DNA from: Heritagella sp051881655
Lineage (GTDB): Bacteria > Bacillota > Clostridia > Oscillospirales > Acutalibacteraceae
Direction of reading: 5' to 3'
Length of the DNA: 9,408 nt
Assembly (NCBI GenBank): GCA_051881655.1
Contig: JBJEQH010000166.1
Span: 1 to 9,408 of the forward strand
Shown: positions 1-5,707 of the stretch, in pieces
Layout of the letters: every line of letters starts with the position of its first letter
Numbering within the stretch: the stretch's first letter is position 1
Program-made: the position numbers and the translations under genes
The notes under the pieces: generated by a model
Told to the model about the DNA's origin: nothing
The model's input: only the letters and a program-made list of their open reading frames with translations
The model's database searches: none

Positions 1-1712
1 GCCGTCACCTTCTCGTTGCCGGGCATGGAATTGAGCACCTTTTCCATCTCCAGCGTGACGGCGCCCTCGGTGGAAATGCAGACCGGGTGGCTCTTCAGCC
101 GCTGGGACAGCACCACGGCCTTCACCTTATCCTTCAGGGCATCGGTCATAAAGGAGAGCAGCTCCTTGTTCTCCTCCACCTTCTGCTCGGCCTCTTTCTT
201 CTCCTCCTCGTTCTCCAGATGCAGATCATCGGAGGAGATGTTCTTGAACTCCTTGTCGCTGAATTTGCCCAGCATGCGCAGGGCGAATTCGTCCACATTA
301 TCGGTCAGGTACAGGATTTCATACCCCTTATCCAGCAGCAGCTCGGTCTGGGGCAGCTGCTGAATGTGGGCCACCGTATCGCCGCAGGCATAGTAGATAT
401 CCTTCTGCTCTTCCTTCATGCGGTCCACATACTCCTGCAGCGTGGTCAGCTTGCCCTCGTGGGAGGAGTAGAACATCAGCAGATCCTGCAGCAGGTCCTT
501 CTTGGCGCCGTAATCCGCATACACGCCGAATTTCAGCTGCAGGCCGAAATTCCTGAAGAACTGCTCGTACTTCTCCCGGTCGTTCTGCAGCATGGAGGAG
601 AGCTCGCTCTTGATCTTCTTCTCCAGGCGGCCCTCGATCAGCTTCAGCTGGCGGTCGTGCTGCAGCATTTCACGGGAGATGTTCAGCGACAGGTCCTGGG
701 AATCCACCACGCCCTTGACAAAGCTGAAGCAGTCGGGCAGCAGGTCGGCGCATTTCTCCATAATCATCACGCCGTTGGAATACAGCTGCAGGCCCTTCTC
801 GAAATCACGGGAATAGTAATCCATCGGCGCCTGCGACGGGATGAACAGCAGTGCGTCATAGGTGGCCGTGCCCTCGGTGCTGGTGCGGATCACCCGGGCC
901 GGGGCCTGCCAGTCCATGAACTTCTCCTGATAGAAGTTGTTGTACTCCTCATCGGTCACTTCATTTTTCTTCTTGTGCCAGATGGGAACCATGCTGTTCA
1001 GGGTCTCCATCTCATCGACGCTCTCCCACTCGGGGTCCTTGCCGTCGGTGCCGGTGCCCTCTTTCAGCTTGCTCTTGTGCATCATCATGCGGATGGGATA
1101 GCGGATATAGTCGCTGTACTTGCGCACCAGGCTCTGCAGGCGGTACTGATCCAGGTATTCGCTGTACTTCTCGTCCTCGGTATCGTCCTTCAGATGCAGG
1201 GTGATCGTGGTGCCGTGGCCGTCCGCCTTTTCACAGGGGGTAATGCTGTACCCCTCGGCGCCCCTGGAGTGCCACTGATACGCCTCCTCGCTGCCATAGG
1301 CGCGGCTGACCACCGTCACGTCATCGCTGACCATGAACGCGGAATAGAAGCCCACGCCGAACTGGCCGATGATGTCGATATCCTCCTGCTTTTCGTTCTC
1401 GTTCTTGAATTTCAGCGAACCGCTGTTGGCGATCACGCCCAGATTGTTCTCCAGATCCTCCTGGGACATACCGCAGCCGTTGTCCGAGATGGTCAGGGTG
1501 CGGGCCTCTTTATCGGCGGAGAGGGTGATGGAAAAATCACTGCGGTTCAGGCCGGTATCCCCGTCCTGCAGGGCATGGTAATACAGCTTATCAATGGCGT
1601 CGCTGGCGTTGCTGATCAGCTCGCGCAGAAAAATCTCGTGGTGCGTGTAAATGGAGTTGATCATCAGATCGAGCAGACGTTTGGATTCCGACTTAAATTG
1701 CTTCAGTGCCAT
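1..1712 (-). CDS. htpG: Molecular chaperone HtpG (Hsp90 family), C-terminus cut by window edge
   Basis: Cytosolic ATP-dependent Hsp90 chaperone that helps fold or stabilise client proteins under stress. Translating the minus strand from ATG 1712 gives MALKQFKSESKRLLDLMINS, close to the start of Firmicute HtpG. The N-terminal GHKL ATPase domain is clear: ELISNASDA at residues 31-39 (catalytic Glu31 and Mg-binding Asn35 by family analogy), DNGCGM at 77-82, and the ATP-lid motif GQFGVGFYSAFMV at 116-128. Middle-domain and most C-terminal-domain sequence follows without a stop to base 1, so 570 codons are visible; family members have about 625, so roughly 55 codons lie outside the window. The start is supported by homology more than by its ribosome-binding site: GAGG (1725-1728) is 12 nt from the ATG, which is long. 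It has its own promoter and CIRCE operator and is separated from ftsZ by two terminators, so it is not part of the division operon. Identification is firm. Confidence 0.96.
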   Translation of the reverse strand, partial: MALKQFKSESKRLLDLMINSIYTHHEIFLRELISNASDAIDKLYYHALQDGDTGLNRSDFSITLSADKEARTLTISDNGCGMSQEDLENNLGVIANSGSLKFKNENEKQEDIDIIGQFGVGFYSAFMVSDDVTVVSRAYGSEEAYQWHSRGAEGYSITPCEKADGHGTTITLHLKDDTEDEKYSEYLDQYRLQSLVRKYSDYIRYPIRMMMHKSKLKEGTGTDGKDPEWESVDEMETLNSMVPIWHKKKNEVTDEEYNNFYQEKFMDWQAPARVIRTSTEGTATYDALLFIPSQAPMDYYSRDFEKGLQLYSNGVMIMEKCADLLPDCFSFVKGVVDSQDLSLNISREMLQHDRQLKLIEGRLEKKIKSELSSMLQNDREKYEQFFRNFGLQLKFGVYADYGAKKDLLQDLLMFYSSHEGKLTTLQEYVDRMKEEQKDIYYACGDTVAHIQQLPQTELLLDKGYEILYLTDNVDEFALRMLGKFSDKEFKNISSDDLHLENEEEKKEAEQKVEENKELLSFMTDALKDKVKAVVLSQRLKSHPVCISTEGAVTLEMEKVLNSMPGNEKVT

Positions 1713-1747
1713 GGGAACATTCAACCTCGGTTTCTTTCGATAATATT

Positions 1748-1774
1748 TTAGCACTCTCGTGCTTTAAGTGCTAA
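1748..1774 (-). promoter_or_regulatory. CIRCE operator (HrcA binding site) for htpG
   Basis: On the minus strand the sequence reads TTAGCACTT, nine bases, GAGTGCTAA. This matches the CIRCE consensus TTAGCACTC-N9-GAGTGCTAA with one mismatch (last base of the first arm) and exact 9-bp spacing. It begins 4 bp downstream of the -10 box of the htpG promoter, so it should cover the transcription start, and it lies 35 nt upstream of the htpG ATG. CIRCE is bound by the repressor HrcA, whose activity depends on GroE; heat or unfolded protein relieves repression. HrcA control of htpG is inferred, but the site itself is plain in the sequence. Confidence 0.93.
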
Positions 1775-1778
1775 TTTT

Positions 1779-1807
1779 ATTGTAACGCATCTCTCCGCCG
1801 ATTTCAA
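1779..1807 (-). promoter_or_regulatory. Sigma-A-type promoter of htpG
   Basis: The minus strand shows -35 TTGAAA (1802-1807, 5 of 6 to TTGACA), a 17-bp spacer, and -10 TACAAT (1779-1784, 5 of 6 to TATAAT). Predicted start of transcription is near 1772, inside the first CIRCE arm, giving a 5' leader of about 60 nt. The ideal spacing, match quality and overlap with CIRCE support each other. No alternative stress sigma site was needed to explain htpG expression. Confidence 0.88.
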
Positions 1808-1839
1808 GAACAATTTGTAAACAATCGGGGCCGCCGGGG

Positions 1840-1870
1840 AAAAAGTTTGGGGGCGCGTTTTCCCCCCAAA
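1840..1870 (-). terminator. Second rho-independent terminator-like hairpin after ftsZ
   Basis: On the minus strand TTTGGGGG (1863-1870) pairs perfectly with CCCCCAAA (1846-1853) across a 9-nt loop, followed by C and five T (1840-1844). It lies about 60 nt beyond the first terminator and just before the htpG promoter, so it probably acts as a back-up that keeps ftsZ transcription out of htpG. The 8-bp stem with G-run is strong, but the T-run is short and interrupted by one C. Confidence 0.7.
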
Positions 1871-1927
1871 ATGCCCCCAACGGGTTCTTCCCGAAAAGAC
1901 CGGCCCCTTCTTCCGCCGGCGGCGCAG

Positions 1928-1974
1928 AAAAAGCGGCGCCTCCCGCCCCTTTTCCGGGGGGAAACGCCGCTTTT
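1928..1974 (-). terminator. Rho-independent terminator of ftsZ
   Basis: Starting 19 nt after the ftsZ stop, the minus strand carries AAAAGCGGCG (1965-1974) and its perfect complement CGCCGCTTTT (1929-1938), a 10-bp stem. The 26-nt loop contains a further C-run and GGGG run able to pair as an inner stem. The stem ends in a five-T tract (1928-1932). This is the end of the division cluster transcript. The symmetric A/T ends mean it could also work weakly on the plus strand, where no gene is seen. Confidence 0.88.
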
Positions 1975-1993
1975 GGTATACCGGTTCTCTGCT

Positions 1994-3094
1994 TCAGTCG
2001 CGGAAAATCTTATTGATTTCGGCCAGGAACGCATCGGGATCCGGGGCCTTGGGCGCCGCCGGAGCCGCCGGGGCCACCGGAGCCGCCTTGGCGGGCGCCG
2101 CTTTGGCCGCCGTGCCGTCCAGCACCGCGCTGGTCTTCTCTTTGTCAAAGCCAGTCGCGATCACCGTGACCGTCATCTCGTCCTCCATGCTCTCGTCAAA
2201 GGCCGCGCCCCAGATGATGTTGGCATCGGGGTCCGCCTGCTCGCGCACCATGTTGGCGGCCGTATCAATTTCATCCAGGCCGATATCGGGCGAGGAGGTG
2301 ACATTGATAATCACACCGTTGGCGCTGTCGATGGAGGTCTCCAGCAGCGGGCTGGAGATCGCCGCTTTGGCGGCCATTTCCGCCTTATCCTTGCCGGAGG
2401 CATGTCCCACGCCCATATGGGCCAGGCCGGCGTCCTTCATCACCGAGGTCACGTCGGCGAAGTCCAGGTTAATCATGCCCGGGTTCTTGATCAGATCCGA
2501 GATGCTCTGGGCGCCCTGGCGCAGCACGTCATCGGCAATTTTGAAGGCATTGAGCAGGGTAATGCGCTGCTCGCTGACCAGCTTCAGGCGCTCGTTGGGG
2601 ATCACCACCAGCGAATCCACGTGCTCGCGCAGATTGCGGATGCCCTCTTCCGCCTGGGCCATGCGGCGCTTGCCCTCAAACTCAAAGGGTTTGGTGACAA
2701 TGCCCACCGTCAGCACGCCCATATCGTGGGCCACTTCGGCCACAATAGGGGCCGCGCCCGTTCCGGTTCCGCCGCCCATACCGGCCGTGATGAACACCAT
2801 GTCGGCCCCGCGAATAGCGGCCGCAATGGCATCCCGGCTCTCTTCCGCCGCCTTGGCGCCCACTTCCGGACGGGAACCGGCTCCTTTTCCAGCGGTGATT
2901 TTTTCACCGATCTGAATTTTCTCCCCGGCTTTGGAACGGTTCAGGGCCTGACGGTCCGTATTCATGCTGATAAATTCCACGCCCTGCACGCCGCTCTCGA
3001 CCATGCGGTTTACGGTATTTCCACCGCCGCCGCCAACACCGATTACCTTAATCTGTACCTCATAATCTGCGGGGCTGTCAATTTCAAATGCCAT
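1994..3094 (-). CDS. ftsZ: Cell division GTPase FtsZ
   Basis: Tubulin homologue that polymerises into the Z-ring at midcell and recruits the divisome. The 366-residue product has the GGGGG phosphate loop at 21-25, the tubulin signature GGGTGTG at 107-113, and the catalytic T7 loop around NPGMINLDFADV (204-215) with Asp211 and Asp214 that complete the active site of the adjacent subunit. The globular part ends near residue 323, followed by a short Ala/Pro/Lys-rich linker (about 328-351) and the tail PDPDAFLAEINKIFRD. That tail resembles but does not match the usual D-I-P-x-F-L-R peptide that binds FtsA, SepF or ZipA. Start ATG 3094 is preceded by AGGAGG (3105-3110) with 10 nt spacing. ftsZ follows ftsQ after 207 bp with no ftsA between them, and is followed by two terminators. 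Identification is certain; only the partner of the odd tail is open. Confidence 0.98.
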   Translation of the reverse strand: MAFEIDSPADYEVQIKVIGVGGGGGNTVNRMVESGVQGVEFISMNTDRQALNRSKAGEKIQIGEKITAGKGAGSRPEVGAKAAEESRDAIAAAIRGADMVFITAGMGGGTGTGAAPIVAEVAHDMGVLTVGIVTKPFEFEGKRRMAQAEEGIRNLREHVDSLVVIPNERLKLVSEQRITLLNAFKIADDVLRQGAQSISDLIKNPGMINLDFADVTSVMKDAGLAHMGVGHASGKDKAEMAAKAAISSPLLETSIDSANGVIINVTSSPDIGLDEIDTAANMVREQADPDANIIWGAAFDESMEDEMTVTVIATGFDKEKTSAVLDGTAAKAAPAKAAPVAPAAPAAPKAPDPDAFLAEINKIFRD

Positions 3095-3128
3095 TGCGCT
3101 TCATCCTCCTGTATATGTAGAATTGCAT
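3084..3128 (-). other. Possible 14-codon upstream ORF overlapping the ftsZ start
   Basis: An ATG at 3128 opens a frame MQFYIYRRMKRNGI ending in TGA at 3084-3086, 11 nt inside ftsZ and in another frame. An AAGGA element sits only 3 nt before the ATG, which is short for a ribosome-binding site. The frame runs straight through the ftsZ AGGAGG. Translation is unproven and it may be chance; listed because translating ribosomes would cover the ftsZ initiation region. Confidence 0.2.
3105..3110 (-). promoter_or_regulatory. Ribosome-binding site of ftsZ
   Basis: Perfect AGGAGG on the minus strand, 10 nt from ATG 3094. A nearer ATG directly abutting this site (3102-3104) is in the wrong frame for FtsZ, so the start at 3094, giving MAFEIDSPAD, is preferred. 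Confidence 0.8.
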
Positions 3129-3151
3129 ATATCCTTTTTCACTATATGCAA
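3123..3151 (-). repeat. 9-bp perfect inverted repeat in the ftsZ leader
   Basis: TTGCATATA (3143-3151 on the minus strand) and TATATGCAA (3123-3131) are exact reverse complements separated by 11 bases. The element lies 12 bp upstream of the ftsZ ribosome-binding site in the AT-rich gap between ftsQ and ftsZ (3095-3301), which is much poorer in GC than the genes around it. It could be an operator dyad or an mRNA hairpin. It has no following T-run, so it is not a terminator. I could not find a convincing -35/-10 pair in this gap, although TATAGT (3141-3146) overlaps one arm. Confidence 0.55.
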
Positions 3152-3286
3152 AGGTATAATCTTCTCATAGAGTACCACGAATTTGGAATTTTTACAAGAA
3201 AATTTTCTCGAAATTCATCGGTCTGTCACAAATTTTTTGCGCCCTGCCGCGGAGAAAATTTCCTCTCCCCACGGGGCCCGGCCTCC

Positions 3287-3298
3287 GCTGCCGGCAGC
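3287..3298. repeat. Perfect 12-bp palindrome just after ftsQ
   Basis: GCTGCCGGCAGC is self-complementary and begins a few bases after the ftsQ stop codon. It lies in a GC-rich stretch with further short pairable runs (for example CCCCGTGGGG), but no T-run follows on the minus strand, so I do not call a terminator. Transcription from ftsQ may continue into ftsZ. Confidence 0.4.
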
Positions 3299-3301
3299 CG
3301 G

Positions 3302-4306
3302 TTACGGCTCGTCCCCGGAGGGAACCGGGTCGCTGTCCGGGTCGGAGGACGGGTCATTCTCCGGGTCGGAGGACGGCTCATTCTCCGGATCGGAAACCGG
3401 GTCATTTTCCGGATCGGAAACCGGCTCACTCTCCGGGTCGGAGGACGGCTCATTCTCCGGATCGGAGGACGGCTCGTCCGGCGGGTCCTTTTGCGGGGAA
3501 GAGGTCTCCTCCGGCTTAAAATAGACCCGCTTGCTGTCCCGGGTTAAGGAGGCATCCAGCGTGCCCCTTTCCTCCCCGCCGATCTCCTGGGTCAGGATTT
3601 TCTGTACCGCCGCCACTTTCATCTCCAAATCGTCCGGACCCCCGAAATTCACGGATATCCGGCCGTCATACACCACCGTCAGGCGGTACAGGTCGCCCAC
3701 ATCCACCGAGGTAATGGGCGAAAGCTCTCCCTCCTGCATCTCCTGCAGCAGCGCAAAGAAGACCGAGGCCGTCTCCTCGTCCTCCCACCGGGCCCGGTAG
3801 CCCGGGGTGGGATCCTGCACTTGAAGGCCGCTGACCTGCAGAATTCCCGGGGGCGCGGCGGAGACCTGCTCCAGAATTTTGTGATCCTCGCCGATCAAAA
3901 GCACCGTCCCGTCCTTTTGGATCAGGGCGGCCGAAACGGTGGCCTGCCCCACGGTGACCGTGATCCCGGAGGGGAAGTTCCGCTCCACCGTGACCTGTGC
4001 CGTATAGGGCAGCTGGGTCTCGATGCGCCCGCGGGCCCCGTCCACATCCGCCAAAAACAGGTTTTCCCCCTCGGAAATCGCGCAGGCCTGCAGGATCTCC
4101 TCCTGGGTGTAGATACTCTCGTTTTTCACCTCAATCCGGCTGATTCGGAACAATACGGTCAGGGACAGCGATACGGCCGCCACCACCAGAAACAGAAAGA
4201 GCAGGAGATAAAAGGTGATCAGCATGCGCCGGCGGCGCCTGGCCCGCTGGGTGGCCCCCCGGCGCTGCCGCACCGCTCTTCCCTTCTGCGGTCTTTGTTC
4301 CTGCAT
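3302..4306 (-). CDS. ftsQ: Cell division protein FtsQ/DivIB with acidic repeat tail
   Basis: Bitopic membrane protein of the divisome core, scaffolding FtsL/DivIC and the septal synthase. The 334-residue product has a very basic cytoplasmic N-terminus (Arg/Lys-rich, residues 9-27), one membrane segment at about 29-53, and an extracellular POTRA-like domain starting ISRIEVKNESIYTQEEIL (55-72) and reaching about 122. The beta domain continues to about 264, with hallmark features such as GISxxxV-like strands and the VDVGDLYRL region at 201-209. The final 57 residues are low-complexity: six 8-residue units of the type EPSSDPEN (278-325) then DPVPSGDEP. B. subtilis DivIB is about 263 residues with a short disordered tail, so the extra length is this repeat. 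Start ATG 4306 has AGGAGGG 7 nt upstream. It follows murA by 33 nt and precedes ftsZ. Identification rests on topology, POTRA and position between murA and ftsZ. Confidence 0.9.
   Translation of the reverse strand: MQEQRPQKGRAVRQRRGATQRARRRRRMLITFYLLLFLFLVVAAVSLSLTVLFRISRIEVKNESIYTQEEILQACAISEGENLFLADVDGARGRIETQLPYTAQVTVERNFPSGITVTVGQATVSAALIQKDGTVLLIGEDHKILEQVSAAPPGILQVSGLQVQDPTPGYRARWEDEETASVFFALLQEMQEGELSPITSVDVGDLYRLTVVYDGRISVNFGGPDDLEMKVAAVQKILTQEIGGEERGTLDASLTRDSKRVYFKPEETSSPQKDPPDEPSSDPENEPSSDPESEPVSDPENDPVSDPENEPSSDPENDPSSDPDSDPVPSGDEP
3331..3474. repeat. 24-bp tandem repeat, six copies, in the 3' end of ftsQ
   Basis: Six head-to-tail 24-bp units begin at 3331, 3355, 3379, 3403, 3427 and 3451, followed by degenerate edges on both sides. 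Units differ at a few positions; those at 3379 and 3403 differ at only two bases, and two sub-types (containing GGAAACCGG or GGAGGACGG) are interleaved, as expected from slippage or unequal exchange. The unit length is a multiple of three, so copy-number change keeps the ftsQ frame and would only lengthen or shorten the extracellular acidic tail by 8 residues per unit. Confidence 0.93.
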
Positions 4307-4339
4307 GGCTTCTCCCTCCTTTTTCCTTCTCCCTGTTTT

Positions 4340-5629
4340 TCATAAGGGGGACCGTTTTTCCTCCCCTCTTCCGCCGGGCAGGCGGCACACCTGCGCGCCC
4401 AGCAGGCGGAAGCTCTCCTCGGCTTTCTCATACCCGCGGTCAATATGGCTGACCCCATCCATCACGGTCTCGCCCTCGGCGCACAGCCCGGCAATCAGCA
4501 GGGCCGCGCCGCCCCGCAGGTCCGGCGCCATCACCGGCGCCCCGCTTAACCGGGGGACGCCCTCCACCACGGCCACCCGGTCCTCCACCTTCACATGGGC
4601 GCCCAGCCGCAGCAGCTCGCCCACATACTTAAACCGGGCCGTGAAAATCGTCTCGGTCAGCATACTGGTGCCCTGCGCCGTACACAGGGCGCTGAGCATG
4701 GGTGCCTGGGCATCGGTGGGAAAGCCGGGGTACGGCATGGTGCGCACGGCGTGCACCGCGTGCAGCCGGGGCGGTGCCGTAATCCGCAGGCGGTTTTCCT
4801 CCTCCTGAATCCGGCACCCCGCTTCCTCCAAAACGGCGGTAACCGGGAGAATGTGCCGCGGGATCACATTGGAGAGCGTTACCTCGCCCCCGGTGGCCGC
4901 CGCCGCACACAAAAAGGTGGCGGCTTCGATCCGGTCGGGCATCACCGTGTGCTCGCATCCCGTCAGGCGGGAGACCCCCTCGATCCGAAGGGTACTGCTC
5001 CCTGCGCCCTGGATACGGGCCCCGCATTTGCCCAGAAAATCGCACAGATCCGCGATCTCCGGCTCCTGGGCGGCGCCGTGCAGCACCGTGGTCCCCCTGG
5101 CACAGCAGGCGGCCAGAAGAATGTTCTCGGTCGCCCCCACGCTGGGGAAGGAGAGGGAGAGGCTGCACCCCGAAAGGCCGCCCGGCGCGCTGCACAGCAG
5201 TTCGCCGTGGTCCTCGCGGATATCCAGCCCCAGCCGCGCCAGCGCCCGCAGATGCAGGTCGATGGGCCGCGGCCCCAGCTCGCATCCCCCGGGAAACGAG
5301 AGGCGCGCCTGCCCCATCCGGGAGGAAAGGGCCCCCAAAAACACAATGGAGGAGCGCATTTCCCGCATCAGATCCTCGGGGATCGTGCTGCCGCACACCG
5401 CCCGCGGATCCACCCACAGATCGTCCTTCCTGCGCTGTACGATACACCCCAAATGCCGCAGGATTTTGATTGATGTATCCACATCCGAGAGACGGGGACA
5501 ATCGTGCAGCACCACCGGGCTGCGGCACAGCAGACAGGCGGCCAACAGGGGTAACGTGCTGTTTTTGGCCCCATGTACGCGCACCTCGCCGCAAAGCCGG
5601 CACGGTCCATCAATGACGAGCACTGCCAT
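4340..5629 (-). CDS. murA: UDP-N-acetylglucosamine 1-carboxyvinyltransferase MurA
   Basis: Cytoplasmic enzyme that transfers enolpyruvate from PEP to UDP-GlcNAc, the first committed step of peptidoglycan synthesis and the fosfomycin target. From ATG 5629 the protein is 429 residues, the usual family length. Key residues align with E. coli numbering by one: Lys22-Asn23 in HGAKN, Arg92, catalytic Cys116 in PGGCELGPRP, Asp306 in YPGFPTDAQAP, Arg372 in DLRGG, Arg398 in HIDRGYE. Cys116 rather than Asp predicts normal fosfomycin reactivity. A longer frame opens at TTG 5662, but MAVLVIDGPCRL matches family starts and AAAGGG lies 10 nt upstream of the ATG, so the shorter form is chosen. The protein is rich in cysteine (20 residues). 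It follows murG by 78 nt and is followed by ftsQ 33 nt later, so the two are probably co-transcribed. The duplicate MurA/MurZ found in many Firmicutes may exist elsewhere. Confidence 0.96.
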   Translation of the reverse strand: MAVLVIDGPCRLCGEVRVHGAKNSTLPLLAACLLCRSPVVLHDCPRLSDVDTSIKILRHLGCIVQRRKDDLWVDPRAVCGSTIPEDLMREMRSSIVFLGALSSRMGQARLSFPGGCELGPRPIDLHLRALARLGLDIREDHGELLCSAPGGLSGCSLSLSFPSVGATENILLAACCARGTTVLHGAAQEPEIADLCDFLGKCGARIQGAGSSTLRIEGVSRLTGCEHTVMPDRIEAATFLCAAAATGGEVTLSNVIPRHILPVTAVLEEAGCRIQEEENRLRITAPPRLHAVHAVRTMPYPGFPTDAQAPMLSALCTAQGTSMLTETIFTARFKYVGELLRLGAHVKVEDRVAVVEGVPRLSGAPVMAPDLRGGAALLIAGLCAEGETVMDGVSHIDRGYEKAEESFRLLGAQVCRLPGGRGEEKRSPL

Positions 5630-5633
5630 AGTC

Positions 5634-5697
5634 GGAACACCCTTTCTACCGGTTCGGTTCAAACTGTTCCATACTATGCACGGGGAAAAAAACCGGT
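5634..5697 (-). promoter_or_regulatory. Two interleaved inverted repeats in the murG-murA spacer
   Basis: In RNA order the spacer carries ACCGGTT (5691-5697), GGAACA (5665-5670), AACCGGT (5648-5654) and TGTTCC (5634-5639). The first pairs perfectly with the third and the second with the fourth, so the two stems interleave as in a pseudoknot, with the likely murA ribosome-binding site AGAAAGGG (5640-5647) lying between the last two arms. A run of seven T on the minus strand (5686-5692) follows the murG stop; the stem before it is only 4 bp, so it is not a convincing terminator. A regulatory role is inference. Confidence 0.35.
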
Positions 5698-5707
5698 CAT
5701 TCCGCGG

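Noticed and set aside
87..1751. Long plus-strand open frame (554 codons) across htpG
   Set aside because: It is antisense to a clear HtpG reading frame, with repetitive Leu/Gln/His-rich translation and no recognisable domain; a by-product of codon bias in GC-rich DNA.
1804..2148. Minus-strand 114-codon frame over the ftsZ end and terminators
   Set aside because: Arg/Pro-rich translation, out of frame with FtsZ and running through two terminator hairpins.
3139..3197. Possible ftsZ promoter (TTGTAA-17-TACTCT, or TATAGT at 3141-3146)
   Set aside because: Each candidate has either a poor -10 or a poor -35; not strong enough to list as a promoter.
3331..3474. Tandem repeat considered as a CRISPR-like array
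   Set aside because: Units are directly adjacent without unique spacers and lie in frame inside ftsQ.
1847..3547. Plus-strand open frame of 566 codons over ftsZ and the ftsQ repeat
   Set aside because: Antisense to FtsZ; its C-terminal GGRLILRIG-type repeat is only the 24-bp ftsQ array read backwards.
5630..5662. Upstream TTG start for murA giving 11 extra residues
   Set aside because: The ATG at 5629 has an SD-like AAAGGG and gives the family N-terminus with Lys22 and Cys116 near E. coli positions.
5686..5697. T7 run after murG as a terminator
   Set aside because: The preceding stem is only 4 bp, and murA follows closely on the same strand.
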